Shown here: positions 1 to 12,700 of the stretch, one piece after another
How positions within the stretch are numbered: position 1 is the first letter of the stretch
How the letters are laid out: each line of letters begins with the position of its first letter
From: Anas platyrhynchos
Lineage: Eukaryota; Chordata; Aves; Anseriformes; Anatidae
Length of the DNA stretch: 64,000 nt
Direction: 5' to 3'
Assembly (NCBI RefSeq): GCF_047663525.1
Contig: NC_092605.1
Coordinates: 5,332,001-5,396,000 of the forward strand
Position numbers and translations under genes: made by a program
Notes under the pieces: model-generated
Databases searched by the model: none
What the model saw: only the letters and a program-made list of their open reading frames with translations
Told to the model about the DNA's origin: nothing

Positions 1-680
1 AGTGTAAGTGTGAATTCTGTTTTGCTGCACTTGCACAGCCTCCTTCCCTGTTGTGCCTTACCTGAAGCGAAACTCTTACCACTTAGCACATAAAGCTGAG
101 CTTTAGATCAGCTCTGCTCTGCGAACAGTTCTCTAACACAGCTGAGGACACCCAGTAAAGTGACATATTTTGTCCCACGGCGCCGATGGCTGTCGGTGAG
201 CGTTGCAAGGCAGACTTTTTCCCCCTCAAAAACTGAAGCCCCCGCGTCCCGGGTGCCACGAGGCAGAGCCCCGGGGGCAGCTGCGAGCCGCCCCTCACCG
301 TGACCCAGAGTTTGCGGCGTGCTCGGTGGCCGGTCCCGAGGCGAAGAGGGCTGAGGGAGCCCCCTCTGCCGCCACCGGGGGGCTCCTGGCGGTGGCTGAG
401 GCGCCTTCCCGGGGGTGAGCCGCGCAGGCCGCGGCCGCCCGGCGCCGAGCTCACGTTTGTTTGCCCAGGCGGGGCGGGGAGCCCCTGCCCTGGGGGCGGT
501 GCTGCCCTGTCCTACCCGGCCCGGCCCGGCCCGCTCCCGGCTTCTCACTGCTGGTACCTGCGGGCGGCTCCGCCCCGGCCCCACAAGGGAGCGCCCGGCG
601 GGGGCAGGAGGCGAGCGGCCGGGGACGGGACGGGACGGGACGGGGCTGCCGCCACCCCGCGCAGCCAGCCGGCAGCGGCC

Positions 681-738
681 ATGGCCTTCGGGAAGGCTCC
701 GAAGGATCCTTTCGGCACCGCCGTGGGCAGCCTGATCG
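681..738 (+). CDS. TOM1L1: TOM1L1 coding exon 1
   Basis: It begins at the ATG of [12 protein letters not shown] and ends before the donor gtgagt, leaving phase 1. The sequence before the ATG (gcggcc) is a reasonable initiation context. Confidence 0.95.
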
Positions 739-3700
739 GTGAGTAGTGGGGGAGCCGCGTCCCGCCCGGCCGTGAGGGGAGAGCCGGGGGGCGGCCGTGA
801 GGTGGGAGCCGGGGGTCGCCGCTTCCCGCCCGCCTGAACCGGTCCCCCTCGGCCTTTCAGAGCGGGCGACGTTCGGAGCGCTGCAGACGGAGGAGTGGGG
901 GCAGTTCCTGCACATCTGCGATGTGATCAACGCCACGGAGGAGGGGTGAGCCGCCAGGGTCGGGCCCCGGGGGGGGGGGGGGGGGGGCGTCGGGGCGCGG
1001 TGGGGGCTCCCCAGGGGCTGTCGCCTCCCCCCCCGTACTCCTGAGGGAGGCGCGGTGTGCGGCTTTCCATGTTATACGGACAGTTCCTAGGTCGTGCTGT
1101 GCTGCTCGAGGGCAGGACAAAGTCAAGCAGGTGGCGTGTGGTGAGTGTGTGAAGTTGCCCAAAATGAAATAACAGCGGAGAGCAGGGATCTGTGCCTGTC
1201 CCGGTGGCTCTTGCTGATTGCCAAGACTCTGAGGGATTAGGCTTGGGGGCTCTGCCCTGTGCAAGGTGTTAGCGTAGGTTTCTCACCTGCGTCTGACGTG
1301 TTTCAGGTAACCCGTGCTGCTTGTCAGGCTGAACAGGTCCCCCCCCCGTGCTCTGCAAAGTCCCAACTGGGAAAAGACCTTGGGCATTTGTTCCCCTGCA
1401 ACAACACGGTTTTAAACACTGCGGCCCTTTAACCTCAGCAGGGTTCCCCACGAGGCAGTGTTGTGAAGTGGCTGGTGCCTGCCCGCTGAGCTCCCCAGGT
1501 CTCGGGGCGCAGGTGGCCCTTTGCACCCGACAGCCAGGTTCTGGTTTGCTTGGTCACTTCCTTGCTGTCACCTGTAAAAGGGGGAGAAGAAAATTAACTC
1601 CTGTGTAAGAGCTCCTGCTGCCCCTCATTGCGAGCACTCACTAGCAGGGGCATATTTTAACACTGACTGGAGAGTTTTCTCCAGGGGAACAATGTATGCC
1701 TTAGTTTCTGCACAAGTATCTTCTTTTATACCAAATTTTCCTTCTTTTCATTTTTTTTCATGATTTCATGCTCTTACCTGGGACTCTTAGAACTTGGAGC
1801 GTCAGTAATAACTCCTTTCCAGTCGCTGCCAAGAGCTACAGCACTCTTTGTCCCTCTTTGTTAGTTTTTATGTGGAGTTCCTATGCAACAGAGCTTTTTT
1901 TAATAAACTACTTCCTCTTGTGTACAGCTTATGCTTACAGAGGAGTTCCTTCTAGGCAACTACTACTAGTCCCAGTCTGTAACAGGATGTAAGGAACAGC
2001 AGAACTGCTGTGTGTAATTAGGCAAATGGTTATTTTAACGTAATACCCAGCTCCTGACCAGAGCATTTCCAGATGCTTCAGAGAGGGAGCAAGAAGCAAG
2101 AGCGGTGTCGTAGTGTAGCTTTCTGCAAGGGGAAGCTTTCCTCTCCTGCTCCCATCCATCACATGCATTTTGACTTGATACCTGGTATGACAACTCTGTT
2201 GCCATAGGATAAAAAACATAAAGAAATCTTTTTTTCACATGAAGTACAACAGGTCTTTCAAACTGAAAAATGCAGTAGTACAAAGTACTCATTTACATTC
2301 AATGACTGAAATATTTTCAACAAAGAATTTTTTTTCTTATTGAAATATTCAATTTATGCATATGGTTTCATCTTAGATTTTAGAGAGATCCTAAAGAGGT
2401 TTTAGGACATCTTGTTTTTGTTGATCTTTGAGCTGGCCCTAATAGGTGTAATATCTGGGTACACTGTGCGTAGCCCATATTAATCAGTCAAAATTATTTC
2501 CCATGTGGTAAGCTTGATACCATCTTCCACCCTCTTCCTCCTACATAGATGCTTAAAAGATATGGGGTGTATATATAGAAATGAAAATGACTAGGATGGA
2601 GATGCCACTATCTCTTGGGTGGAATGGGTTGTCCGTCTGTACGTGGTAATTACTCAGATTAGTTAAAAGCATCCAGCAATTATAAGATTGGAAGTTAGCC
2701 AAGACACCCCTACTTCTTACAGCACTCTCAGGAGAATATTTTTGATCGCATCATATATGGAAAAATAGGTACCAGTCATCTCTTGATACGTTTGGCAATT
2801 CCTATTCCCTTTCATAGCACTGAAAGTTAGGTAAGTAAATCTACTGTACAGCAGTGAAATAGTATAATTTTGGAGAAGACCCTGCAGAGAAGAATCTTTG
2901 CACAGGCGCAAGAGTAACGCACAGCCTGCAGTAACAAACCTGATTCAGTGCTTTTTTACTCTAGCTCAGTGCTGAAGTGATTTTGCTGGAATCATTGGGG
3001 CAGTTACTCTGTTTTTATGTGGGTGTAAATACAGGGATGAATTTGGTTCCATATCTCAGACCGGTATTTTTAGATCTTGGATGAAGTTATGAAATAGAAA
3101 AAAATGTCAATTTCACTGGTAACCTTTTCTATTTAATTTCTTGTCACAGACCTAAAGATGCAGTTAAAGCGTTAAAGAAAAAGCTCTCCAAAAACTGTAA
3201 CCATAAGGAGATCAGGCTTACCCTGTCTGTAAGTACAGCTATATTAATATTAATTAGACACTAAGAAGGAAAACATTTTAAATGATAAGATGGCATGCAA
3301 ATTAGCACTGACGTGACTCTACAGGACGTTTTCTGTCTTTGTTGTTTGTGTGTATAGCACTACCAGTGCAGGCCAGATGGTCCTCTGGTGTTCATTTTTC
3401 CTGAATTTATCGTTGCTCTTTTTTAAGTCTGCACTGAATAGGAATAGTTTGGTTCGTATTTACTCCTGTGACTGTCCCAGTGTGAGTGCTCCACCTGTTT
3501 GTGAAAGATACTGAACTTGGGATATTACATAAAAGCCACATTTGACTGTTCTATTACTCACCTTGTGGTACTGATCTTGGTTAAACTAAGTATGCTGTGT
3601 TGTGTGGTGGAATGTGTGATACTCGTTTTACAAAAACAAGTGTTATTGCATACAATAAGAAATTTGAATGAAGGGAAAACAATGGTGAGCTAAGAGAGGC

Positions 3701-6700
3701 AATAAGACACAGGATAAGCCCTGCAAGGTTCAGATGTTATGACTGAGGGTTGGAGTGACCAGCAATATCCTCGCTTGAAATACATACCCTGGCCGTCAGA
3801 ATATGACACTGTGTTTCAGCTTTCCCAGAGTTTGGGATTTTGGTCAATTTAAGATTTACTGGAGCACGCTAACACAGTTCTCTGTTCTCCACTGCACTGG
3901 TAATGGGGGCAGTAGCAAGAAGTTCCTAACAGTGTCCTAAGTCCAGAAGTCCCTACTTGAGTTGGTTGTGGCTGACAATAGTACAGTTGCGAGAAGAATC
4001 ATGTTGGTTTTGTTTTAAGCTACTGTGGATTTGTCTTTCATTATTTTGTTTAGAAAAAAAAAATACATATATACACACACACTATAGATATAGATACACA
4101 ATTTCCTTTTTTAAAAAGTGTCTGAGGGTATAAGGGTATAAGAGGCTTGTCTGCATTAAACTGAGTACTATTATTCACAGGTTTGGTATTTGTTGTGCAA
4201 AATAGTTATCTATATCAATACATGCTGAGAAGTGATTAAGGAAGATAAGTGATTGATAGTGTTGAATTTTAGGTCACTTAGCAATTGCCTAAGTGTCACT
4301 TGACCAGTTAGAGATGCAGATAAATGTGTTGCACATACCAATGTATACCTTCAGCTCATTCCACTTCCGCACTTCTTCCCTGATTTCCTCCTCCCCTGTC
4401 TCATGAGTCACCTTTTTGCGTGTTCTATGTGTTTGCATAACAGAAACACTCGTTTTCCGCTGCAGTTGTAATCCCTGTATCAGATCTGCATGCTTCCTCC
4501 TACAGTCTTCGTGCACCTTAATCCTCTGAACATCTGATACGGTCAACTGCAGTTTTGATGGTCCAGTGCTTAAGATTTCAGAGTCTTTAGTTGGATATTT
4601 ACTCAGCAGACGTGCTCAAGGTGCTCTTCTCAGAGAAACAAGAGAAGGATCGTGTGCCAGGTGTATCCAAGGAAAAGCTTTGTTGTGTTTACCTGGAAGC
4701 TTTTTGTATTTGCTTAGAGGTGGAGTGTGTACCGGGTTTCAGTTGTGCTTCTAGTTCAGCACTTTCTCACGGTCTCTGTACAGTTGCAGGCTCTTTCTCC
4801 ACGTGTGTTCTCATCCACTCCAATGTACACATGTAGCCATGTCTGCCAGGCAATCACAGGTTTTTGGCCTAGCTTCTGTTCCTTCTCTGTGTGTTCCTTA
4901 CCAATTTTTTTTTTTTAAATAAGTGCCAACCTTTCCTCTAACTCTTTCCCTGCTTTTGTTCTTCTGTAAGACCTTCTGTCCTTGCCTCCTTTCTTTTTTT
5001 TTCCTCTTTTTCTACCTGTAGTGCTATCAGTTTAGCACATGTAGAACCTTTCCTTTGATCTCATTGCTAGCCATGTATTACTTTAACTCCTTTGTTCCTA
5101 AATCAGTCCTTCTGTGTGCTATTTTTCTGTTCTGCTTTCTTGATTACATGAATTACATTGTTCCTGTTTCTCATTTTGAAATGCTTGGATTGGAACAATA
5201 AGTCATTGCAAGCGGAAAAAAAACAATTAATTTTCAGTTTCTAAAAATAAAAAATTAAAAAACAACACACAAGACCACCCTCAACTATTACCTTTTAAAA
5301 ATCCTTCATTTTCTCTCAGATTTCTCCAAAAATGAGATCTCCTTTTTTAAGAGCTGTGCTTTAATTTAATAAAGCTTTGCTTTATTTCTTGTCTTTCCTG
5401 CAGTAAATGCTGTATTTCTGCTTTTGAGACACTGCATCGGATTGGCTTTACTACCTACAGTAGATGGAACTATTAGAAGGAAACAGATCTAGGAGCCACT
5501 TTTGCTTTGAAATGTTCCTTGCTACACATCTGTCTACTCAACTGTAAAATTTTGACATTTAGTCTTTCTAATGAAACTGCTTTCTAAAGGGTTTCCTTCC
5601 CAGAGAAGGTACATGGAGTGAAATGTGAAAGTCATTGTCTGAAATAGCATGACTGCATGGGTTAGCCCTGATTCTGTCATCAAGACGTGTTAAATCTCAG
5701 CAGTGTCTGCCTCCTCGTGTATCTTAGATGAGTATTTATTTACTTGCAGGAAGAAGGGTGAGTGCCAGCTGTATAATGTGTTGGCTGTGCCTTAACTCCG
5801 TGTACTCTGATCTAGGGAAGTTACCTGGTGCTTGTGAAGTCACGTGGATTGAGGTGTATGCATGTCAGGCTGTGAAGTTGCGTTGTGCTGTCAGTGATAA
5901 AGCCAAGTGATCAGGCTTGGCAGTGCTGATTTCACAATCTGGGAATAAAGAGGATTAGAACTTTTAGGCAGGAATCCAGCAAAATGTGTATGTGTTATCT
6001 GACTCCTTATGGTTAATAGGCTTTGGATATGTAAAATCTGTTTACGTAGTGAATGCTGAGACACCTGTTCAGATGTCTCTGTAGATCTCCCTTGATTTTT
6101 TTAAAGCATTTACTGCAGTGCTCCAGTTCTGAATCTTCTAAGGTCTTAGGAACTGAACATCACATGGGGGAGTCATTTATTAAATGTGTCCTTCTATGCA
6201 CCTGTGTTAACACACATACTTACATTTCTGCCCACAGCTTTAGATTTAAGATTTTATTGCACTTTATGGTGCATATGGACAAAGAAGAAAATAAAAGGTA
6301 TTGAGTGGGAGCAAAAGTAATTCAAGACATTCTGAAAAATCAGTGTTTTGAAATGCAAAAATATCTTTAAGGAGTTGGCACCTAGAAATAGCATCTGCTG
6401 TTCAAAACCTCTACTGGGTAGGGCATCACTACAAATTTAGTAGAGTATAATCCTGGAGAGGGATTGACAACTTACTGCTCAGAAATATTAAAAGGCAAAC
6501 TGTTTGTTTGTGTTTCTTGCGTTCACATCAGGTTTAAGAGGTATTTGTTGCAGACTAAATCCATTCACTACAGCTTTTGGGCAACATATGGCTGCTTCAG
6601 ATGAACAATTAGCCCTACTGGATTCTTAGTAAGGCCTGTATTGATAAGGAATATAGTTGACTTTTCTTTTGTTATCCTCCGTAACTTCTCCTATCATGTT

Positions 6701-9700
6701 TCTGCCATACAGTTTTTAACAGTTTGCCTTTTATCATCTCAGCTTTCTGTGAACCCCAGGGCTTTGCCTGTACAATTCTTCCTCCTTCCTGCTCAGTGCA
6801 GCTCTCTTAGCTGGATGTCTGATATCAGCTAGCCTGGAACATAGCAGCTCTGTCAGTTCCAGCAATCATCCAGGGGAAGGTTAATGAGTTGATTCAAGTT
6901 AATTTGCCATTTCTGTTATTAGAACATGTTTCTATTGAGATTCCGTTGCGCTATGTGAAGCACTGCTTGACTTGGCCCCCTTGGATCCATTTGTTCCAAT
7001 GGAACTGCTCGGGAAGGTGCAGTCCTATTTGCAATGATAAATAACCATATTGAAATTCTAATGAAAGGTGTTATTAGTATGAAAGTGGCTTGTTCGTGAA
7101 TGGTCCAGTTAAAAATAATTAAGTCAAATTCTTCTTTCTCTTACGCCAGCTTAGTTTCACTGTAAGTGGGCTGGACTGGCATAATTGAGTGGAGGATCTA
7201 GCCCATTAGCTTCAGTACTTTCATTCAGAGGGTAAATACTCGGTCCCTTATATAAAGAATTAATAATAGGGAGTAGCATACCGAATTTCCCATGCACTGG
7301 GCTGAAAATGTTCTACATAAACCATCTTTGAAGTGCTGCACAGGCAAATGACTTGGCTTATTAGCATGTGTTTCATGTACTCTTTCAAATGAAAAATAAT
7401 GATTTGAGCCAAGATTTTTTGTTAATTATCTCTCAGTTATTTTGCACAGCAGTCTGCCAGTGTCTCTTTGTTCTACTCTCTTTTCATTTCAGCAATATAT
7501 CTTCTTCTGGTCTTAAGCATCTTCTCCCATAAGTTCCTGATAACGCTGGGAGGAAATCCCCAAGTCCTGAGGCTGGAAAATGAGTTACTAAAATGACTTA
7601 AACGTAGCCAAATATAGTCCACCCTGAATAGGAAAGCATATTTAACATATTTAATCATGATTACTGTAGCATTCTTAAAAATCTATGTATCCTTTTGCAA
7701 ATACATCCTGTCTATTCTATTACATGATTCAGGGGAAGTTTTATGACTAAAACCGCAACTTTTTACAAACTTCTGTGAATTCTGTCCTTTGCTTTCACTT
7801 TTCCATTCTCACTCTTAAAGTGGGAGAGAAAATAAAAATAAGGATGATGAGTTAAAAGCACAAGTGATTATTTTTCTTTACATGAGGCGTCATAGTCCTC
7901 TGGTTGGCCTTCAGATTTAAGCCAGGCGAGGTGAGTTCTGTTCCTAATTCTGCACATGATCCTATTGGCCTCAGTTTCAGAACAAATCCTGTATGGGGCT
8001 GATTTCAGGTGGCTGGGACATACTGAAAGCCTTTGATCGCTCTTCTGTAACATGGGAATTGCATCCAGCTACTTCCAGTGTACAAGGGAGAAGTCTTACA
8101 TCACGGTGACATGCCTCTGTACTTGGTAGGGCAGACATGCTGCTTGCAGGGATCCCATTATGAGCATTCCAGGCAGTTTTTAAAGTAGACTCCTTTTGTG
8201 AAGATGAAACTGACAATTGGAACAATTCACTTGTTCTGCTTCAAATCAATGTGACCTTTAAAACACGTGGAGAAATTGTACTCTGAGTAGTTGAATTTGT
8301 TCTTTTCTGTTTTTTCATTAGTCTCTCACTTTAGAGGACAGATTAGAAGAGATACATTTAGATTCTGAAGAGCTCTCTGGGAGAAGAAAACAAGCTTACT
8401 ATTAGACTAGGGTACCTGTTTGCTAGGCATTGAATTAATTCTGTTACTGAATCTGTACAAGTCATTTTTTCAGGCCATGGACAGATTTCACACTATTTAA
8501 GTACTGCATGTTCAGTAACTGCTGTGACATGCTTCTCTGTTAAAATAGTCTAATTCTGGGTAACCCATTTTATTTCCTGTATGCATAGGAATAGCAAGAT
8601 ATATGGTGAACTTAAGTTTCCTTCTAGTAACGTCCTCAGACAAGGTGGTGAGAGGGTTGGCAGTAGTCTGTTCATATCCATTAGTACTTTTTCTTCACAA
8701 CACCTTGGAACAATTTAAACAAAAATAAACAGAAGCACTCAAGTTTTTCTGTTCATAGCATCTTTGTAACAGAAGTTTTTGTATGCACAGCTGCTTGACA
8801 TGTGTGTGCAGAACTGTGGTCCTAGATTCCAGTCTTTAGTTGTGAAGAAAGACTTCTGTAAGGACAAGCTGGTGAAACTACTGAATCCAAGATACAACCT
8901 GCCAATTGACATGCAGGAGAGAATCTTGACCTTCATCATGGTAAGTCTAGAGTAAACAGTGATTGTTTTGTCTCTGCTGTATGGTAAAGATTTAATGATG
9001 CAGCCAACTTCTGTACTGCAGTGTACTCATGGGAACCTCTTCCTAAAGTGGACTTTATTCCTCTGCATCTGCTTCATGTAGGAGTAGCACAGAGTGAAAG
9101 ACAAAAAGAGAGAACTAGAAAGAGTCCTGGGAAAATGTCAGCCTCCACTTTTTATGTTCCCCTCACAGCCTGTGTATGCGTTTCCTCTGTGGGTGTAAGC
9201 AGGGTGAGAGCGAACTTCAGAGCTTTGGTGGTGGTCCTCCTGCTTTAAGTGGAGTTAGTTGGATTGGGTGGAAGGAGAAAATGTTCAGTTCACATGGAGG
9301 GAATCACTTACCTTTAGGACTGTATGTTTTAGAAGGGCTTGTCTGACCCTACTGACCATCCATTTCTGTGACTGTTACTGTTATTTCAAAACCAGACGTG
9401 GGCTCGAGGGTTCCAAGGAATGGTGGATGTGACCGAAGTAAAAGAAGTTTATATAGAATTGCTGAAGAAAGGAGTGGAGTTTCCATCTGCTGACACCAGC
9501 ACAGGGGGACCTAAGGTGGGGATACACAAGGATACTTCATTAAGTTATTGTAAATCAGAAACAGGATGTGTTAATTGTATGAGCTCTGTGGCACAGAAGG
9601 TGTGTTTGTTTTTGTTTTTCAAATGCTCCAGGGCAGAGTATGACCAAACTACTTGAACACGTGAGCAGAAATCAGTTTCAATTATAACAGCTAAGATAAC

Positions 9701-12700
9701 AACAAAGAAACTTGGCCTATATACTAGTGTCATTTTATTTCAAGCCACAAATTAACAAATATGTTCTCAAAACAGAAGTGTGTGTCTCTTAAGGCTTCCA
9801 AAGCATTCGAAGAACTGCAATGTTTTCAACTAAAATAATTAAGATTTTCATGAAAGCACATACCATTCAAAATTTGAGCATTGATACAATCATAGAATGA
9901 TTTGGGTTGGGAAGGAACTTAATGTTCACATGGTTCTATCCCCTCTGCCACGAGTGGAGACACCCTCCGCTAGATCATGTTGCCCAGGGTTTCATCCAGT
10001 CAGCCCTGAACACCTCCAGGGTGGGAGTGTCCACAGCCTCTCTGGGTAAGCTGGTCCAGTGCCTCACCACCCTCATAGTGAAGAATTTCTTCCTAATATC
10101 TAATCTAAATCTATTCTTTTTTTGAGTTTAAAGCCATTACACTTTGTCCTGTCACTACACGCCCTGGTGAAGAGTCTCTCCCCCTCTTTCTTGTAGGCCC
10201 CCCTTTATTTATTGTAAAGCTGTAATAAGGCCTTCTTGGAACTGTGTTTAATTTTAACAGCTCTTAAAATTATCTGTGTTTAATTTTTAAACTGAGAGTG
10301 GTGTAAATCTGTAAGACATCTCTCCATTTGTTTGCACATCTTATACGCAATAATATTTGACCTTGTGGCTAATCTTTACCTTTGTTATTTAAGCATATAT
10401 CATAGATACCATTGTGTAGTGTCTAGGATAAATTAAATGTAAATATGTTCTGAGTGTTGAACAGTGGCTGAAAATACAGTACATGCTTTACAACAATTCT
10501 CTCCAGAATTTGTCTTCTAGTAGAAGAGTTTTCACAAGACTTGGGAAAGTGTGAAAGCACTCACCATTGGGTAGAACCTTGCACTTGTAGAATTAGTTGT
10601 CTGTAATCAGTATAGACAGGAATGATTCAATTACCATGAGTTTGATTTGATGACTGAATAGTGAAGTGTGCAAAAGCTCGGATATTTATAGCTGTTTGAA
10701 CAAGCTGTATTGTGAACATTTGAAAGAAAGTGCTTTCACTGAACAATAAATCTTTCCCCACCAATTGCAGTAGAGACAATTCTGTGTACCACATATATCT
10801 GTCCATTAAAGTCAGTCGCAAACCTTCCGTTGATCTAGGCAGCAGCAGACCTGAATGCAATTTTTAGTTCAGTCTCTAAGAAATGAAGGACGTGACCTAT
10901 GCAGTTTTGTGCAGGGTCTTTTTTACTGCAGTCAGTTCAACTGTAATACAAATGGAAACACCCCAACCTTGTCTCTGCTTCCAGGCGTAAATGTATTCTA
11001 AACTAGTCTTTGCTGTAAAATTGCAGTGGCACTTTAGGAAGGACTTTCCCTGTCCTCCCTGGCTTCAGAGGTCAAGGAGACAGCCTGTTCTTAGCCATTC
11101 CCATTTTATCTGTGATGGGATTTGCTAGCAAACCCATTTAAAAGATACTTGAATTCCAAGCCTGATTTCATTACAAAGTAGCTATTAGATTTATTCTTAT
11201 AAATAGACCTTGCTCAACAAATTCCCTGGGAGCATTGATTATGCGAAAGCTAATGCCCAGTGTCTAGTCTGACAGAGACGTTTTGTAGCACTCTCATCTG
11301 GATGTCAGTTTCAATTCTCCTGTTAAACTCAAGCTCTGCTCTTTTGTCTGTTAACAGTCTTCATCTCAGCATCCTACAAAGTCATCACCATCTTCTGCTA
11401 ATCCCACCAAACGGACCTTATTGCCTCTTCCCACGGGCCCAACGTTACTGTTGACTGCTGAGCAGGTACATTACTACAGGTTTGGGGGGGAGGGGGAGTT
11501 TCTGCTTAAAATGTGCTGGTGAAATTCTCCTGAAGATGCTTTACCCACGTGGTGGTTTGCCAAAGCAAAGCACGCAGAAATCACTTGGATAAATGCCACG
11601 TTGTACCCAGCCAAAAAGTGGAATCATTTACTTGAGCATGAGAATTTCTCACGATCTCTTATGATGTTGTTATGCAAATCAATAAAAGTTACTTCTAAGA
11701 TAAGAGAGAAAGCCAAACTTACTTTTGCATAAGACTAGTGTCTTATGCAAATAAGGGATTATTCTTAGAAAGAAAAGGACAGTTCATTTCTGTTCCTGCT
11801 TGGCCTGTAGCTAACTAAAAAGAGTAACAGTCTTCTCAATAGTGAGAGGCACTAAACGTGCAGAAAACAAGTAGTGTTATCAGATTTAGATCTTAGTGTG
11901 ATTGGACATAGAAAAGCTGAGCTAATTCCTGTTTTCAAGGGATGTCACTGGAGTAAAATAACACTAATTAGCTATGTTATACCTAATGGGGAAGAAAGTA
12001 CATATTAGAGGTAAGAATTATTCTGCTCACTCTGTTCACCTGCACAATGTTCTGTCATGTTGAACTGAACAGATTGGGAAACTGTACAGTGAACTGGATA
12101 TGGCAAAAATGAATGTGAGAGTCATGTCATCAATATTAAAAGAAAATGTTCCTGGCTCTGAAAATCCGGATGATATGAATCTTTTACAGGTATGCACTAA
12201 ATCTGTCATAGGAACTCTTTGTTTGGTCAAAGCTGATTGTAGAATATGTTGTACCCCTCCTCATAACATCTGGATTCAAACTGCAAAATGGAAACAAAAC
12301 TCAGGTTTCAATCTCTGATTTTGCTCAGCTTTCTCTTGTCTCCTTCACCTTCCTCTGACATCTAGATAGTCGTGACAGGACAAAACAGCTTGCAATATAA
12401 ATTCAAGCTCTAGGGAATTCCAAGGGCAAAGGAATTTCATAATGGAGCGTTCTCTGTTAGGGCTGTTTGACAGAACATGCTTGAGAACATTCCAGGTGAA
12501 CGCAGCTGCCTTCTGGGAAAACAGGTGATGACACAATCTCTCATCCATCCTGGAGTTTGCAGGGCTCTCTTTATTATTACCAGTACCTTAAAGGCAAACT
12601 GAAGGGCAGTGAAGAATACGAAGCCTTGGTTTTGTGTGCATGACCTCAAAGATTGGGAGCTTGCTGTGCAATAGGTGAAGCCACGTGCTCTTTAAGTGTA

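Larger units (their letters stand above)
190..1040. promoter_or_regulatory. CpG island / TOM1L1 promoter region
   Basis: The stretch is very GC-rich and dense in CpG, unlike the AT-rich DNA on both sides. It surrounds the TOM1L1 start codon at 681 and exon 2. No TATA box is obvious just upstream, which fits a CpG-island housekeeping promoter. The limits are estimated by eye and the transcription start cannot be placed from sequence alone. Confidence 0.8.

Noticed and set aside
108-936. Several overlapping long open frames on both strands in the first kilobase
   Set aside because: They lie in a CpG island where stops are rare, have Arg/Pro/Gly/Ala-rich low-complexity content and conflict with the well-supported TOM1L1 exons.
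4120-4145. Repeated gggtataa units considered as telomere-like or a regulatory array
   Set aside because: Only two units are present; this is within chance for AT-rich DNA.
9907-10125. A 72-codon open frame in TOM1L1 intron 5
   Set aside because: It is the antisense strand of a CR1 3' end, not a gene.
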